Assembly (NCBI RefSeq): GCF_025466085.1
Contig: NZ_JANLOD010000047.1
Span: 97,673-161,672, forward strand
Source: Pseudomonas sp. 14P_8.1_Bac3
GTDB lineage: Bacteria > Pseudomonadota > Gammaproteobacteria > Pseudomonadales > Pseudomonadaceae
Reading direction: 5' to 3'
DNA: 64,000 bases
Position numbers and translations under genes: made by a program. Below the pieces are notes generated by a model that searched no databases, was not told the origin of the DNA, and saw only the letters and a list, made by a program, of their open reading frames with translations. Of the stretch, positions 53,764-63,643 are shown piece after piece (the first letter of the stretch is position 1; every line of letters begins with the position of its first letter).

Positions 53764-53799
53764 ACTGGCGAGTATGTTATTAATAGCAAACTCACCAGT
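53764..53799. promoter_or_regulatory. Palindromic operator shared by tetR and the pump operon
   Basis: ACTGGCGAGT (53764-53773) and ACTCACCAGT (53790-53799) form an inverted repeat with one mismatch, centred on the partly palindromic GTTATTAATAGC. It lies in the 93-base divergent region. A TATAAT -10 of the pump promoter (53759-53764, minus) abuts it, and its TTGCTA -35 (53784-53789) falls inside, with a long 19-base spacer. The plus-strand tetR promoter (TTGGAA 53751-53756, TATGTT 53773-53778) overlaps too. A TetR dimer bound here would block both. Confidence 0.75.
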
Positions 53800-53817
53800 C
53801 CAGTAATAAAGCGAAGA

Positions 53818-54462
53818 ATGTCGAACAATCTTTCAGCACCCAATGGTCCGGGTCGCCCCAAGGATCTCGCCAAGCGCCAGGCGATCCTCGATGCGGCGAA
53901 AACCCTGTTTCTGAGCAACGGTTACGCGAACACCAGCATGGACGCCGTGGCGGCTGAAGCGGGCGTGTCGAAGCTGACCGTCTACAGCCATTTCAACGAC
54001 AAGGAGACGTTGTTCTCCGCTGCTGTGGTCGCCAAGTGCGAAGAGCAACTGCCTACACTGTTTTTCGAATTGCCCGACGGTATTGGCGTCGATTCGGTGC
54101 TACTGAACATCGCCCGCGGTTTCCATCACCTGATCAACAGCGATGAATCGGTCAACCTGCACCGGTTGATGATGACCTTGGGCAGCCAGGACCCGAAGCT
54201 GGCGCAGATCTTCTTCGAAGCCGGCCCGGAACGCATGCTGCATGGCATGGAACGGTTGCTGAGCAAGGTGGATCAGAGCGGCGCGTTGAGCATCGACAAG
54301 CCTCGCAACGCGGCGGAGCATTTCTTTTGCCTGTTGAAGGGGGCGGGGAATTTTCGCTTGCTGTATGGCTGTGGCGAGCCGCTGACCGGGGAAGCGGCGG
54401 AGGAGCATGTGCGGGAAGTGGTGGGGTTGTTCATGCGGGCTTATCGGCCTGGGACAGCCTGA
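53818..54462 (+). CDS. TetR-family transcriptional regulator
   Basis: 214 residues. The helix-turn-helix lies in residues 20-65: ILDAAKTLFLSNGYANTSMD followed by VAAEAGVSKLTVYSHFNDKE, the TetR signature. The C-terminal ligand-binding region is of the AcrR/TtgR C-terminal type (LLNIARGFHHLINSDESV). Probably represses itself and the divergent RND pump, with release by a pump substrate. The ligand is not predictable. GAAGAATG gives only a weak ribosome-binding signal. Confidence 0.93.
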   Translation: MSNNLSAPNGPGRPKDLAKRQAILDAAKTLFLSNGYANTSMDAVAAEAGVSKLTVYSHFNDKETLFSAAVVAKCEEQLPTLFFELPDGIGVDSVLLNIARGFHHLINSDESVNLHRLMMTLGSQDPKLAQIFFEAGPERMLHGMERLLSKVDQSGALSIDKPRNAAEHFFCLLKGAGNFRLLYGCGEPLTGEAAEEHVREVVGLFMRAYRPGTA

Positions 54463-54490
54463 TCGATGGGTGGTGTCTGGCCTGGCGTCT

Positions 54491-54558
54491 TCGCGATCAA
54501 GCCCGCTCCCACAGGATTGGCGCAGTTCCTGTGGGAGCGGGCTTGCTCGCGAAGGGGG
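54491..54558. repeat. Two REP units in inside-out orientation
   Basis: CGCGATCAAGCCCGCTCCCA at the left and GTGGGAGCGGGCTTGCTCGC at the right, with about 20 bases between the GTGGG ends. In ordinary REPINs the GTGGG ends point outward; here they face each other. Located between tetR and rsmJ, which converge. Confidence 0.88.
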
Positions 54559-54568
54559 CGACACGGTC

Positions 54569-55351
54569 TCAGGGCTTGAGCGCCTTCTTCGGATAAATGT
54601 CATACCGGCTGGATTTCCCGTCCAGCGCATGACTCGGCTTCGGCCCGGCAATGCATGGCGCCTTGCGCGGGCGCTTGACCACCACCCGGTGACTGGCCAG
54701 TGCCAACGCCGCTTCGAGCAACGCCGGCGCGTCCGGGTCATCGCCGACCAGCGGCCGGAACAGGCGCATCTCCTTCTTCACCAGCGCGGTTTTCTCACGG
54801 TGCGGGAACATCGGGTCGAGGTAGATCACCTGCGGCGGCTCGCCTTCCCAGTTGCGCATGACCTCGATCGAGTTGCCCTTGAGCAGATGCATGCGCGCCA
54901 CAATCGAGGCCACGTCGAAATCTTCGGCGCCGCGCGCCAGGCCGTCTTCAAGCAGCGCGCCGATCAACGGCTGACGTTCGATCAGGCTCATCTCGCAGCC
55001 CAGGCTGGCGAGCACGAACGCATCCTTGCCCAACCCGGCCGTCGCATCCAGTACCCGCGGGCGCACGCCCTGGGCGATGCCGACAGCTTTGGCGATCATC
55101 TGCCCGGTGCCACCGCCAAACAAACGTCGATGGGCAGCGCCACCCTCGACGAAGTCCACCCGCACGGGCCCCGGCGCGTCCGGCCCCAGCTGTTGCAGCT
55201 GCAAGCCCTGCTCGCCGATTTGCAAGGCAAACTCACCGTCAGTCACCTGCAACGGCAGGCCCAGGCGCTCGGCCCACTGCTCGGCCTGTGACTGAAAAGC
55301 CGTGCCCAGGGCCTCGACGTGGATGCGGCAAGCTGCCGGTTGTTCAATCAT
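54569..55351 (-). CDS. rsmJ: 16S rRNA (guanine(1516)-N(2))-methyltransferase
   Basis: Methylates G1516 of 16S rRNA with SAM. 260 residues. SAM motif [20 protein letters not shown] with the acidic end of strand 2 in LIERQPLI, and the catalytic DPMFPH stretch in [14 protein letters not shown]. The C-terminal [20 protein letters not shown] carries conserved basic residues. It reads away from the next gene and converges on tetR. Confidence 0.95.
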   Translation of the reverse strand: MIEQPAACRIHVEALGTAFQSQAEQWAERLGLPLQVTDGEFALQIGEQGLQLQQLGPDAPGPVRVDFVEGGAAHRRLFGGGTGQMIAKAVGIAQGVRPRVLDATAGLGKDAFVLASLGCEMSLIERQPLIGALLEDGLARGAEDFDVASIVARMHLLKGNSIEVMRNWEGEPPQVIYLDPMFPHREKTALVKKEMRLFRPLVGDDPDAPALLEAALALASHRVVVKRPRKAPCIAGPKPSHALDGKSSRYDIYPKKALKP

Positions 55352-55444
55352 GGGAAAAAACGCTCAAAAAATTAATGATCGGCAAAAACGGCCGATAACA
55401 AAACTAACGAGCATTTTGCCAGAGCTGAGCGTCGACCGAGAGAA

Positions 55445-56065
55445 ATGTCAGACATTCAACCCACATCGATAGGTTACATCTCGCCCTACGGCGATTTTGG
55501 CCTGCGAAACTCTCAAGCACTGAGCGGCGTCAGTCACCTGTGGCAGGATTTTTTTGCCCAGGCCCTGGCCGACCAGTCGAGCGATGGGCTGACGGCTGCT
55601 CTGGATTTCCCCCCGGTCGACCTCGAAAGCCCGGTTGAACCTACAATCGGCAGCGAGCTGCTGGCGCACATCGTTTCCCAGCGCGAATGCGATGTGAAGG
55701 AAACCCAGGTCAAGCCGCCTGAACCGCTGTTCCTGCCGATTGCCGAATTCGAAATGGACCTGGCGGACAAACCGTTCCCACCGTTCCCGCCTGAGGAAAT
55801 CGTCGCTCAACAGAAACAACAGGATTTCGAAAGCGGCTGGGTTCGTCCGATCGTGCTGACTAACGGCCAACCGCTGCCAACGCCTGGCGCGGCACCGCAA
55901 CCGCGTCCATTGCACTTGCCGATCGCCGAGTTCGAACTGGACCTGCTGGATAAACCGTTCCCGCCATTCCCGCCTGAAGAACTCGCGGAACAACAGAAAA
56001 ACTTTGATTTCGACATCGGCTGGGCGCGCCCGATCGTGCTGCAGAACCTGCGCATCGCCGCCTGA
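55445..56065 (+). CDS. Unknown protein with a duplicated 44-residue module
   Basis: 206 residues, no match to any family I know. A variable N-terminal part (residues 1-90, with YISPYGDFGLRNSQALSG) precedes two copies of one module, at 97-140 and 158-201. Both begin LPIAEFE, contain DKPFPPFPPEE and end WxRPIVL; 33 of 44 residues agree. The module mixes acidic residues with Pro/Phe and fits a short binding or structural motif rather than an enzyme. No signal peptide or membrane helix. ATG 55445 follows GAGAG. It is divergent from rsmJ and convergent with the extensin-like gene. GC-rich codon use resembles the neighbours, suggesting a native gene. Confidence 0.8.
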   Translation: MSDIQPTSIGYISPYGDFGLRNSQALSGVSHLWQDFFAQALADQSSDGLTAALDFPPVDLESPVEPTIGSELLAHIVSQRECDVKETQVKPPEPLFLPIAEFEMDLADKPFPPFPPEEIVAQQKQQDFESGWVRPIVLTNGQPLPTPGAAPQPRPLHLPIAEFELDLLDKPFPPFPPEELAEQQKNFDFDIGWARPIVLQNLRIAA

Positions 56066-56082
56066 CCTTCCCTGACAAGCCT

Positions 56083-56778
56083 TCAACGGCACACCCACCA
56101 CGGCCCGACATCGAGATGAAAGTGATTGCGATGGGCGGCGTTGTAGTCCGGGCTCAGCACCACACTGAACACGTCGCAGGAACCGTCGCGAACCTGACGC
56201 AAGAACCGTGCGTCCTGATTATCCTTCGGCCAGTCCTTGAGCACGCTGATCGTTCGGCCGTCGGCAAGGCGAAAGCCCGCGATATCCAGCGCATTGGCCG
56301 ACGCGTGCTGACTAAGCCTGCCATTCTCGCGTCCGTAGACGTTACGGCAGGCAAAGCTGCCCAGGTGATCGACGCGCGTCACCGCCTGCCCATAAACCGC
56401 CTGCGCGGCCGGTTGTAGCGCGTGGTGTTCGAACAGGGCAAATGACACCGCCAGGCGGCAACTGGCGAGGAAACTGCTGCTCAAGACCACGTCGCCGCCC
56501 TGCACGCGCAAGGCGTCGGTCAGCGGGCACTTCGCGTCAGGGCTGTCGGCCTGACGGGCCACGCGCAAGCCGGAGCTGCTCAAGGCTTGCTCGCACAGCT
56601 GCGGATCATCGCTCAGGCGCATCAGCTTATAGCGGGTCAGCAGATTCGGTTCGGCCCTGACGTCCAGCGGCGCCCACGGGTTCCACTGCGGCGGCAGCGA
56701 GATCCAGCCGCGCCAGGCGCTCACGCCGGCTAAACCGACCATCAGCAACAACACCAACAGCACCCGCGAAAACCGCAT
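56083..56778 (-). CDS. Extensin-like C-terminal domain protein
   Basis: 231 residues. The N terminus has one membrane helix (VLLVLLLMVGLAGVSAW) and the remainder is periplasmic. The C-terminal domain has QHASANALDIAGFRL and NAAHRNHFHLDVG, the His/Asp arrangement of the extensin_C/M15-like metallopeptidase fold. CRNVYGRENGRLSQHASANA is the family core. Role in peptidoglycan handling is inferred from fold. Two bases separate it from the next gene upstream. Confidence 0.85.
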   Translation of the reverse strand: MRFSRVLLVLLLMVGLAGVSAWRGWISLPPQWNPWAPLDVRAEPNLLTRYKLMRLSDDPQLCEQALSSSGLRVARQADSPDAKCPLTDALRVQGGDVVLSSSFLASCRLAVSFALFEHHALQPAAQAVYGQAVTRVDHLGSFACRNVYGRENGRLSQHASANALDIAGFRLADGRTISVLKDWPKDNQDARFLRQVRDGSCDVFSVVLSPDYNAAHRNHFHLDVGPWWVCR

Positions 56779-56780
56779 CG

Positions 56781-57602
56781 TCAGCCTTTGAACAGTTGAT
56801 TGGCCTGCGCGTACGGCATCGACCGCGAGGTAAAGCTGAAGGTGCCCGAGGTCTTGATCTCTTCGGCTGCCCGGTAGAACTCGCCCAACGCCGCCAAGGC
56901 CAGCGCCGAACCGACACTGATGCGTTTGACGCCCATCTCGCTCAACTGCTCGACCGTCAGTTTCAGCCCGCCGGACATCAACACGTTGACCGGTTTCGGC
57001 GCCACGGCGCGCACCACCGCCAACACGTCTTCAGCGCTGCGTAAACCCGGCGCATACAGCACATCGGCGCCGGCTTCGGCGAAAGCCTTCAAGCGGCGGA
57101 TGGTGTCGTCCAGATCGGGATTGCCGTGCAGGAAGTTTTCCGCCCGGGCCGTCAGCGTAAACGGGAACGGCAAACGGCGGGCAGCGGCGACGGCGGCTTC
57201 GATCCGCGCCACCGCGTGTTCGAAGCAATAGATCGGCGCGTCTGCGCGTCCGGTGGCATCCTCGATCGAACCACCGACGGCCCCCGCTTCGGCGGCCCGC
57301 AAAATGCTTTGAGCGCATTCGGCCGGGTCATCGGCAAAACCGTTTTCCAGGTCCACCGCCACCGGCAGATCAGTGGCCGCGACAATCGCCCGAACGTTCG
57401 CCAAGGTCTCGTCCAGCGACAACCCGCCATCGTGACGCCCCTGGGAAAAGGCGTAACCGGCACTGGTGGTCGCCAGGGCCTCGAAGCCCAGGCTGGCGAG
57501 CATTTTCGCCGAGCCGGCGTCCCACGGGTTGGGAATGACAAAGGCGCCGTCGCGTTCGTGAAGGGCTTTGAACGCCTGGGCTCGTAGGGTTTGCGCATCC
57601 AT
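56781..57602 (-). CDS. Isocitrate lyase/PEP mutase-family protein
   Basis: 273 residues from ATG 57602 (MDAQTLRAQAFKALHERD). TIM barrel with VIPNPWDAGSAKMLASLGFE, the TSAGYAFSQGRHDG loop, DLENGFADDPAECAQS and GGSIEDATG. Family members include oxaloacetate decarboxylase, 2-methylisocitrate lyase and phosphonomutases. The Lys-Lys-Cys-Gly-His loop of isocitrate lyase is absent, which points to a decarboxylase or mutase; substrate unknown. Coupled with the extensin-like gene and just downstream of the DUF72 gene. Confidence 0.85.
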   Translation of the reverse strand: MDAQTLRAQAFKALHERDGAFVIPNPWDAGSAKMLASLGFEALATTSAGYAFSQGRHDGGLSLDETLANVRAIVAATDLPVAVDLENGFADDPAECAQSILRAAEAGAVGGSIEDATGRADAPIYCFEHAVARIEAAVAAARRLPFPFTLTARAENFLHGNPDLDDTIRRLKAFAEAGADVLYAPGLRSAEDVLAVVRAVAPKPVNVLMSGGLKLTVEQLSEMGVKRISVGSALALAALGEFYRAAEEIKTSGTFSFTSRSMPYAQANQLFKG

Positions 57603-57636
57603 TTGGCAGGCTCCTGAAAAAGGCAGGGAATCCGCC

Positions 57637-58497
57637 TCAGAGCAGGCCAAGTTGCTCGGCGGCGGGCTCTCTGTATAGCTCAGGCAGCGGCGGCAGGCCA
57701 GGCAAACGCAGCATCAGTCTGGCGTGGAAACGTTGCGCGAGTTTCGCCGCCAGCAGGTTGTCAGCGGTGTGCAGGAAGATATAAGGCGTGCGGCCCTCTT
57801 CGATCCAGTAGGCAATTTTCTCGACCCAAGGCACCAGGAACGGGTCATTGGCTTCCAGTTGCGGATGGCCGATGAAGCGCACCTGTGGAAATGGGGTGAG
57901 CGCCGCCGGACGGGGGGGAACCCGGGGTTTCTTGGATTGCGCGTGGAGGACCGATGGATCGGTCGAGGTGCAACTGAACAGTGCGCGCGGATCGAGGCAG
58001 ATGCGCTCGACGCCGCGATCCAGCAACAAGCGATTGAGCGAGCGCTCGGCATCGCCCTTGGCGAAGAAAGCGTCATGCCGCACTTCGACGGCCAATGGCC
58101 GGTCCACCGCATCGATAAACCCCGCCAATTCGTGCAAACGCTGCGGCGTGAAGCTTTTCGACAACTGCAACCACAGCGGCGACACGCGCTCACCCAACGG
58201 GCTAAGCAATTGCAGGAAGGTTTCGGTGGCGCTCAACTGTTCGCGCAGATCACCACCGTGGCTGATGTCGCCGGGGAACTTGGCGGTGAAGCGAAAGTGT
58301 TCAGGCATGATCTCGGCCCAGCGCTGCACGGTACTGGCAGCCGGGCTCGCGTAGAAGGTCGTGTTGCCTTCCACGGCATTGAATACTTGGGAATAGAGAT
58401 TGAGAAAATCGGAGGATTTGGCGTCCTGCGGATAGAGGTAATCACGCCAGGCGTTTTCACTCCAGGACGGGCAGCCGAGGTAGTAAGGCAAGCGCAT
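57637..58497 (-). CDS. DUF72 family protein
   Basis: 286 residues from ATG 58497 (MRLPYYLGCPSWSE). TIM-barrel-like fold with conserved YSQVFNAVEGNTTFY, FRFTAKFPGDIS and the terminal YIFLHTADNLLAAKLAQRF. YecE/DUF72 proteins have been loosely tied to nucleic-acid or carbohydrate chemistry, with no settled function. Its ATG overlaps the stop of the small upstream gene (TGATG), so translation is coupled. Confidence 0.9.
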   Translation of the reverse strand: MRLPYYLGCPSWSENAWRDYLYPQDAKSSDFLNLYSQVFNAVEGNTTFYASPAASTVQRWAEIMPEHFRFTAKFPGDISHGGDLREQLSATETFLQLLSPLGERVSPLWLQLSKSFTPQRLHELAGFIDAVDRPLAVEVRHDAFFAKGDAERSLNRLLLDRGVERICLDPRALFSCTSTDPSVLHAQSKKPRVPPRPAALTPFPQVRFIGHPQLEANDPFLVPWVEKIAYWIEEGRTPYIFLHTADNLLAAKLAQRFHARLMLRLPGLPPLPELYREPAAEQLGLL

Positions 58498-58802
58498 CAG
58501 ATGTACAGGTCGAGGCCCAACACATCCGCATCCCAATCGACAAAACCGGCGGTGCTGAGGTAGCTGGCCAGGGCCATTGCGACGCTTTTGCTCATGGCAC
58601 GGTGGTAAATCATGTCTTGCTGGCGTGCCGGAAGATTGCTCAGGCGTTGCGCGGAGGCTTTGGCAGCGCGGGCGGCCATTTGCTCTTCGGAGGGGAATTC
58701 CAGCTCGCCATCGATATCGACGGACTCGTCCTCAACCACAGGCCCTTTGCGAGGCTTGCGCTTGATGGGGTAGGACTGAGAGGAAAGGCCGTCTATGCGC
58801 AT
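58497..58802 (-). CDS. Small conserved protein coupled to the DUF72 gene
   Basis: 101 residues. The first half is polar and basic (YPIKRKPRKGPVVEDES), the second helical (AARAAKASAQRLSNLPARQQ and AMSKSVAMALASYLSTAGFV). The end is acidic and aromatic (DWDADVLGLDLYI). No known motif. Its stop shares bases with the DUF72 start codon, so the two are made together. A REP-rich stretch lies upstream, between it and tsaB. Gene reality is supported by the coupling. Confidence 0.75.
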   Translation of the reverse strand: MRIDGLSSQSYPIKRKPRKGPVVEDESVDIDGELEFPSEEQMAARAAKASAQRLSNLPARQQDMIYHRAMSKSVAMALASYLSTAGFVDWDADVLGLDLYI

Positions 58803-58947
58803 AAAGTCATGCTCGGTATCAATGATGGCAGTCTAGTGGCACTTCGCACACTTCGCAAACCGCCGAGTGATAACTAGAACACAGAAAAACGAAAAGGTTT
58901 AAAAGCCGAGGGAATGAAACGACGATTGGTTACATCTGTTTAATCGC

Positions 58948-58974
58948 TTTCGCTGGCAAGTCGGCTCTCACAGG
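58948..58974. repeat. Isolated decayed REP arm
   Basis: TTTCGCTGGCAAGTCGGCTC then TCACAGG resembles one right-hand arm of the GGCTTGCC-type REP, with several changes and no partner at the expected distance on the left. It could be the remainder of a REPIN. Confidence 0.6.
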
Positions 58975-59013
58975 GTCTGCGTCGATCACTCCTCTTGCTC
59001 CCTACACGAACAC

Positions 59014-59103
59014 TGTGGGCGCTGGCTTGCCAGCGATGGCGGCCGGTCTGTCAACTGATGGGGCGAATGTCATGCCGTCTTCGCGAGCAAGCCCGCTCCC
59101 ACA
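59014..59103. repeat. Chimeric REPIN between small gene and tsaB
   Basis: The left head is GTGGGCGCTGGCTTGCCAGC, the right head is the complement of GTGGGAGCGGGCTTGCTCGC. The outer bases match as in other REPINs but the heads belong to two subfamilies. A combination of two ancestral units or mutation of one arm would explain this. Confidence 0.85.
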
Positions 59104-59116
59104 CGTACCGGGCGGA

Positions 59117-59791
59117 TTAACGCGCCTTCGGCGTCGCCACTTTATCGCGCAGATAAACCGGCTGAGCCTCATCCGCCACAATTGCCTCACCCCGCGCCCA
59201 GGCAAATTGCGCCAGCGTCAGCAGGTCTTCGGCGTGAGGCAACAGGGCGGCGTCCTGGCCGCTCAGGTTGACGGCGATGCGCTCGGCATAACCCCAACCG
59301 GTGCCAGCACCGAACCATTCACCACTGGCATCAACTGGCAATGCCGCGGCTTCCGGCGGCAACACCGCTTCGTTACCCACCAGCCGCATCTCCCCCGCCG
59401 TTTCGCGGTAGCAGCCCCAATACACTTCATCCATCCGCGCATCGATGGCCGCCGCGACCTGGCTCACGCCATGCTCGCGATAAGCGCGTTGTGCCAGCAC
59501 CGCCAGGTTCGACACCGGCAACACCGGGCGATCCAGCGCAAACGCCAGACCCTGCACCACGCCGATGGCGATCCGCACGCCGGTGAATGCGCCCGGTCCA
59601 CGGCCAAACGCAATGGCATCGACCGCTTGCAGCGTGGTCCCGGCGTCGGCGAGCAACTGCTGGATCATCGGCAACAGCTTTTGCGCATGCAGGCGCGGGA
59701 TCACCTCGTAATGGCTCGTGACCTTGCCGTCATGCAGCAAGGCAACGGAGCAAGCTTCAGTCGCGGTGTCCAGGGCCAGCAAGGTGCTCAT
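59117..59791 (-). CDS. tsaB: tRNA threonylcarbamoyladenosine biosynthesis protein TsaB
   Basis: Partner of TsaD and TsaE in t6A synthesis at tRNA position 37. 224 residues from ATG 59791 (MSTLLALDTATEACSVALL). The ASKHA nucleotide fold shows in LLALDTAT and FGRGPGAFTGVRIAIGVVQG. The protein lacks the metal-binding His residues of TsaD, as normal. It is preceded by adk across a terminator. TcdA, which modifies t6A further, is encoded elsewhere in the window. Confidence 0.93.
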   Translation of the reverse strand: MSTLLALDTATEACSVALLHDGKVTSHYEVIPRLHAQKLLPMIQQLLADAGTTLQAVDAIAFGRGPGAFTGVRIAIGVVQGLAFALDRPVLPVSNLAVLAQRAYREHGVSQVAAAIDARMDEVYWGCYRETAGEMRLVGNEAVLPPEAAALPVDASGEWFGAGTGWGYAERIAVNLSGQDAALLPHAEDLLTLAQFAWARGEAIVADEAQPVYLRDKVATPKAR

Positions 59792-59840
59792 CGATGTATC
59801 CGTCAGAGAGTCATAAAAAAGTGCGCCAGTATAAACAACT

Positions 59841-59860
59841 ACGGCCCGCAAGCGGGCCGT
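59841..59860 (-). terminator. Intrinsic terminator after adk
   Basis: ACGGCCCGC pairs with GCGGGCCGT over two bases. On the minus strand AGTTGTTTAT follows. It lies 18 bases past the adk stop and about 50 bases before the tsaB ATG. Confidence 0.85.
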
Positions 59861-59878
59861 AGAAGATGAAGCGTTTTT

Positions 59879-60812
<934 letters not shown>

Positions 60813-63443
60813 TTAGCCGGTATTTCGCAAACCGGCGGCAATCCCCGCCACAGACACCAGCAACGCCTGCTCCACCGGGCTGCCCTGTGCCACCTCTTGC
60901 GCTCGCGAACGCGCCAGCAACTCGGCCTGCAATAGATGAAGCGGGTCGAGGTAGGTGTTGCGCAAACGGATGAATTCAAGGGTGTCTGGGCTATGTGCCA
61001 GTAGCTGCGACTGACCGGTCAGACCCAAGACCACCGCGCAGGCCTGCGACAATAGGTCGCGTAAGTGCGCACCTAAAGGCAACAGATCCGGCTCGACCAG
61101 CCGCTCATCGTAGGACCGGGCGATGTCGGCGTCAGCCTTGGCCAGGACCATTTCCAGCATGTCGATGCGCGTGCGAAAGAACGGCCACTGCTCGCGCATC
61201 TGCCCCAGCAACTCGCCTTCGCCGCGCTCCAGGGCCTTGCTCAACGCCGCCTCCCAGCCGAGCCAGGCCGGCAGCATCAAGCGTGTCTGGGTCCAACCGA
61301 AGATCCACGGAATCGCCCGCAGGCTTTCGATCCCGCCAGCACGACGCTTGGCCGGACGGCTGCCCAATGGCAGGCGACCCAACTCCTGCTCCGGTGTGGA
61401 TTGACGGAAATACTCGACGAACTGCGGATTTTCCCGCACCACGGCGCGGTAAGCGCTGACACCGTCTGCCGCCAATTCGTCCATCAAATGGCGCCAGGCG
61501 GGTTCCGGTGGTGGCGGTGGCAGCAAGGTCGCTTCCAGCACGGCCGCGAGATACAGGTTGAGGTTTTGTTCGGCGATATCCGGCAGGCCGAATTTGAAAC
61601 GAATCATTTCCCCCTGCTCGGTGGTACGGAAACGCCCCGCCACCGACCCCGGCGGCTGCGACAGAATCGCCGCGTGCGCCGGGCCGCCCCCACGACCCAC
61701 GGTGCCACCGCGACCGTGGAACAACAGCAACTCGACTTGCTGCTCGCGGCAGATATCGACCAGGCGCTCCTGCGCTCGGTACTGCGCCCAGGCCGCTGCC
61801 GTGGTGCCGGCGTCCTTGGCCGAGTCGGAGTAGCCGATCATCACTTCCTGCGGACCTTGCAGGCGCGCGCGATAACCCGGCAGCAGCAACAGCGTTTCGA
61901 TCACCGGGCCGGCGTTGTCCAGGTCCGCGAGGGTTTCAAACAGCGGCACCACCCGCATCGGCCGCAACACGCCGGCCTCTTTGAGCAGCAGTTGCACGGC
62001 CAGCACATCGGAAGCGGCGCCGGCCATGGAGATCACGTAGGAACCCAGCGAAGCCCCCGGCGCGGCAGCGATTTCCCGGCACGTGGCGAGCACTTCGGCG
62101 GTGTCGGCGGACGGTTTGAAGTACGCCGGCAGCAACGGCCGACGGTTGTTCAGCTCGCGCATCAGGAAGGCGATGCGCTCCTCCTCGCTCCAGTCTTCAT
62201 AGCGACCGAGACCAAGGTAATCAGTGATTTCAGTCATCGCCGCCGAATGACGCGATGAATCCTGGCGCACGTCGAGACGCACCAGGAACAAGCCGAAGGT
62301 CACCGCCCGACGCAGGCAGTCGAGCAGCGGCCCATCGGCGATCACACCCATTCCGCACTCATGCAGCGACTGGTAGCACAGCTCCAGCGGGTCGAGCAGG
62401 TCACGGTTGTTTTGCAGCACACCGGCGGGCGCCGGCGTCGCGGTGGTCAACGCGGCATGCGCCCAGTTTCGCGTGGCACGCAGGCGCTCGCGCAGTTGCT
62501 TGAGCACCGCGCGATACGGTTCGGCGCTGTCCCCGGCCTTGGCTTTCAGCGCGTCGCTGGCCTGCTGCATCGACAGTTCGGCCGCCAGGTGATCGACATC
62601 GCGCAGGTACAGATCGGCCGCCATCCAGCGCGCCAGCAGCAACACTTCACGGGTCACGGCGGCGGTGACGTTGGGGTTGCCGTCGCGATCGCCGCCCATC
62701 CACGACGCGAAACGAATCGGCGCGCCCTCCAGCGGCAGATGCAGGCCGGTGGCGTCATGCAGGGCTTTATCGGCCTTGCGCAAATAATTCGGGATCGCCT
62801 GCCACAGCGAGTGCTCGATCACCGCAAAGCCCCATTTGGCCTCGTCGACCGGCGTCGGGCGGGTGCGGCGGATTTCTTCGGTGTGCCAGGCTTCGGCGAT
62901 CAGGCGCTGCAGTTTGGCCTGGATCTGCTCGCGCTCGGCGCTGGTCAGGTCGCGGTGGTCCTGGGCGGCGAGTTGCGCGGCGATGGCGTCATATTTCTGG
63001 ATCAGGGTGCGGCGCGCGACTTCCGTCGGGTGTGCGGTCAACACCAGCTCGATTTCCAGTCGCCCCAGCTGCCGGGCGAGGGACTCGGCGTCGTGGCCTT
63101 CTTTGAGCAGTCGCGCGAGCAATTCGGGCAATACGCGGGATTCGAAGGGCGCGGGCTGCGATTCTTCGCGGCGATGAATCAGCTGATATTGCTCAGCGAT
63201 ATTCGCCAGGTTGAGAAACTGGTTGAACGCCCGCGCGACCGGCAGCAACTCGTCTTCGCTGAGCTGGTTGAGACTGGCGCTGAGTTCGGCGTCCATCGAA
63301 CCGCGACGGTCGGCCTTGGCGCCCTTGCGGATCTGCTCGATCTTGTCGAGAAAACCGTCGCCGTACTGCTCACGAATGGTGTTGCCCAACAGCTCACCCA
63401 ACAGGTGAACGTCCTCGCGCAAGCGTGCATCAATATCGGTCAT
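60813..63443 (-). CDS. ppc: Phosphoenolpyruvate carboxylase
   Basis: Carboxylates PEP to oxaloacetate, replenishing the TCA cycle. 876 residues from ATG 63443 ([20 protein letters not shown]), the family start; the longer frame reaching 63608 is not conserved. The catalytic His is in [14 protein letters not shown], the second signature is [19 protein letters not shown], with the [14 protein letters not shown] loop; the C terminus ends RNTG as required for allostery and activity. Fits a tetramer regulated by acetyl-CoA and aspartate. Confidence 0.97.
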   Translation of the reverse strand: MTDIDARLREDVHLLGELLGNTIREQYGDGFLDKIEQIRKGAKADRRGSMDAELSASLNQLSEDELLPVARAFNQFLNLANIAEQYQLIHRREESQPAPFESRVLPELLARLLKEGHDAESLARQLGRLEIELVLTAHPTEVARRTLIQKYDAIAAQLAAQDHRDLTSAEREQIQAKLQRLIAEAWHTEEIRRTRPTPVDEAKWGFAVIEHSLWQAIPNYLRKADKALHDATGLHLPLEGAPIRFASWMGGDRDGNPNVTAAVTREVLLLARWMAADLYLRDVDHLAAELSMQQASDALKAKAGDSAEPYRAVLKQLRERLRATRNWAHAALTTATPAPAGVLQNNRDLLDPLELCYQSLHECGMGVIADGPLLDCLRRAVTFGLFLVRLDVRQDSSRHSAAMTEITDYLGLGRYEDWSEEERIAFLMRELNNRRPLLPAYFKPSADTAEVLATCREIAAAPGASLGSYVISMAGAASDVLAVQLLLKEAGVLRPMRVVPLFETLADLDNAGPVIETLLLLPGYRARLQGPQEVMIGYSDSAKDAGTTAAAWAQYRAQERLVDICREQQVELLLFHGRGGTVGRGGGPAHAAILSQPPGSVAGRFRTTEQGEMIRFKFGLPDIAEQNLNLYLAAVLEATLLPPPPPEPAWRHLMDELAADGVSAYRAVVRENPQFVEYFRQSTPEQELGRLPLGSRPAKRRAGGIESLRAIPWIFGWTQTRLMLPAWLGWEAALSKALERGEGELLGQMREQWPFFRTRIDMLEMVLAKADADIARSYDERLVEPDLLPLGAHLRDLLSQACAVVLGLTGQSQLLAHSPDTLEFIRLRNTYLDPLHLLQAELLARSRAQEVAQGSPVEQALLVSVAGIAAGLRNTG

Positions 63444-63643
63444 CAGCCAGTCTCCAGCGAAAAATCCGGGGGTGCTTTTGTAAAGAGAGTGCCGCCGCGA
63501 AGCGCTTCTTACAAGCAGACGACGAAGGGACTTTAAACCTTGTGCGCAGAAGCTAGTCTCAATAGTAAGCCGTACAACGGCTTTCGCCGGCCATGGCCGG
63601 ACATTCACCAGCCTGCCACGAGCAGGCGCGCCATGAGGTTTTT

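Noticed and set aside
55445..56065. TonB-like or secretion-system component because of the Pro-rich modules
   Set aside because: There is no N-terminal membrane helix, no TonB C-terminal domain and no secretion gene nearby.
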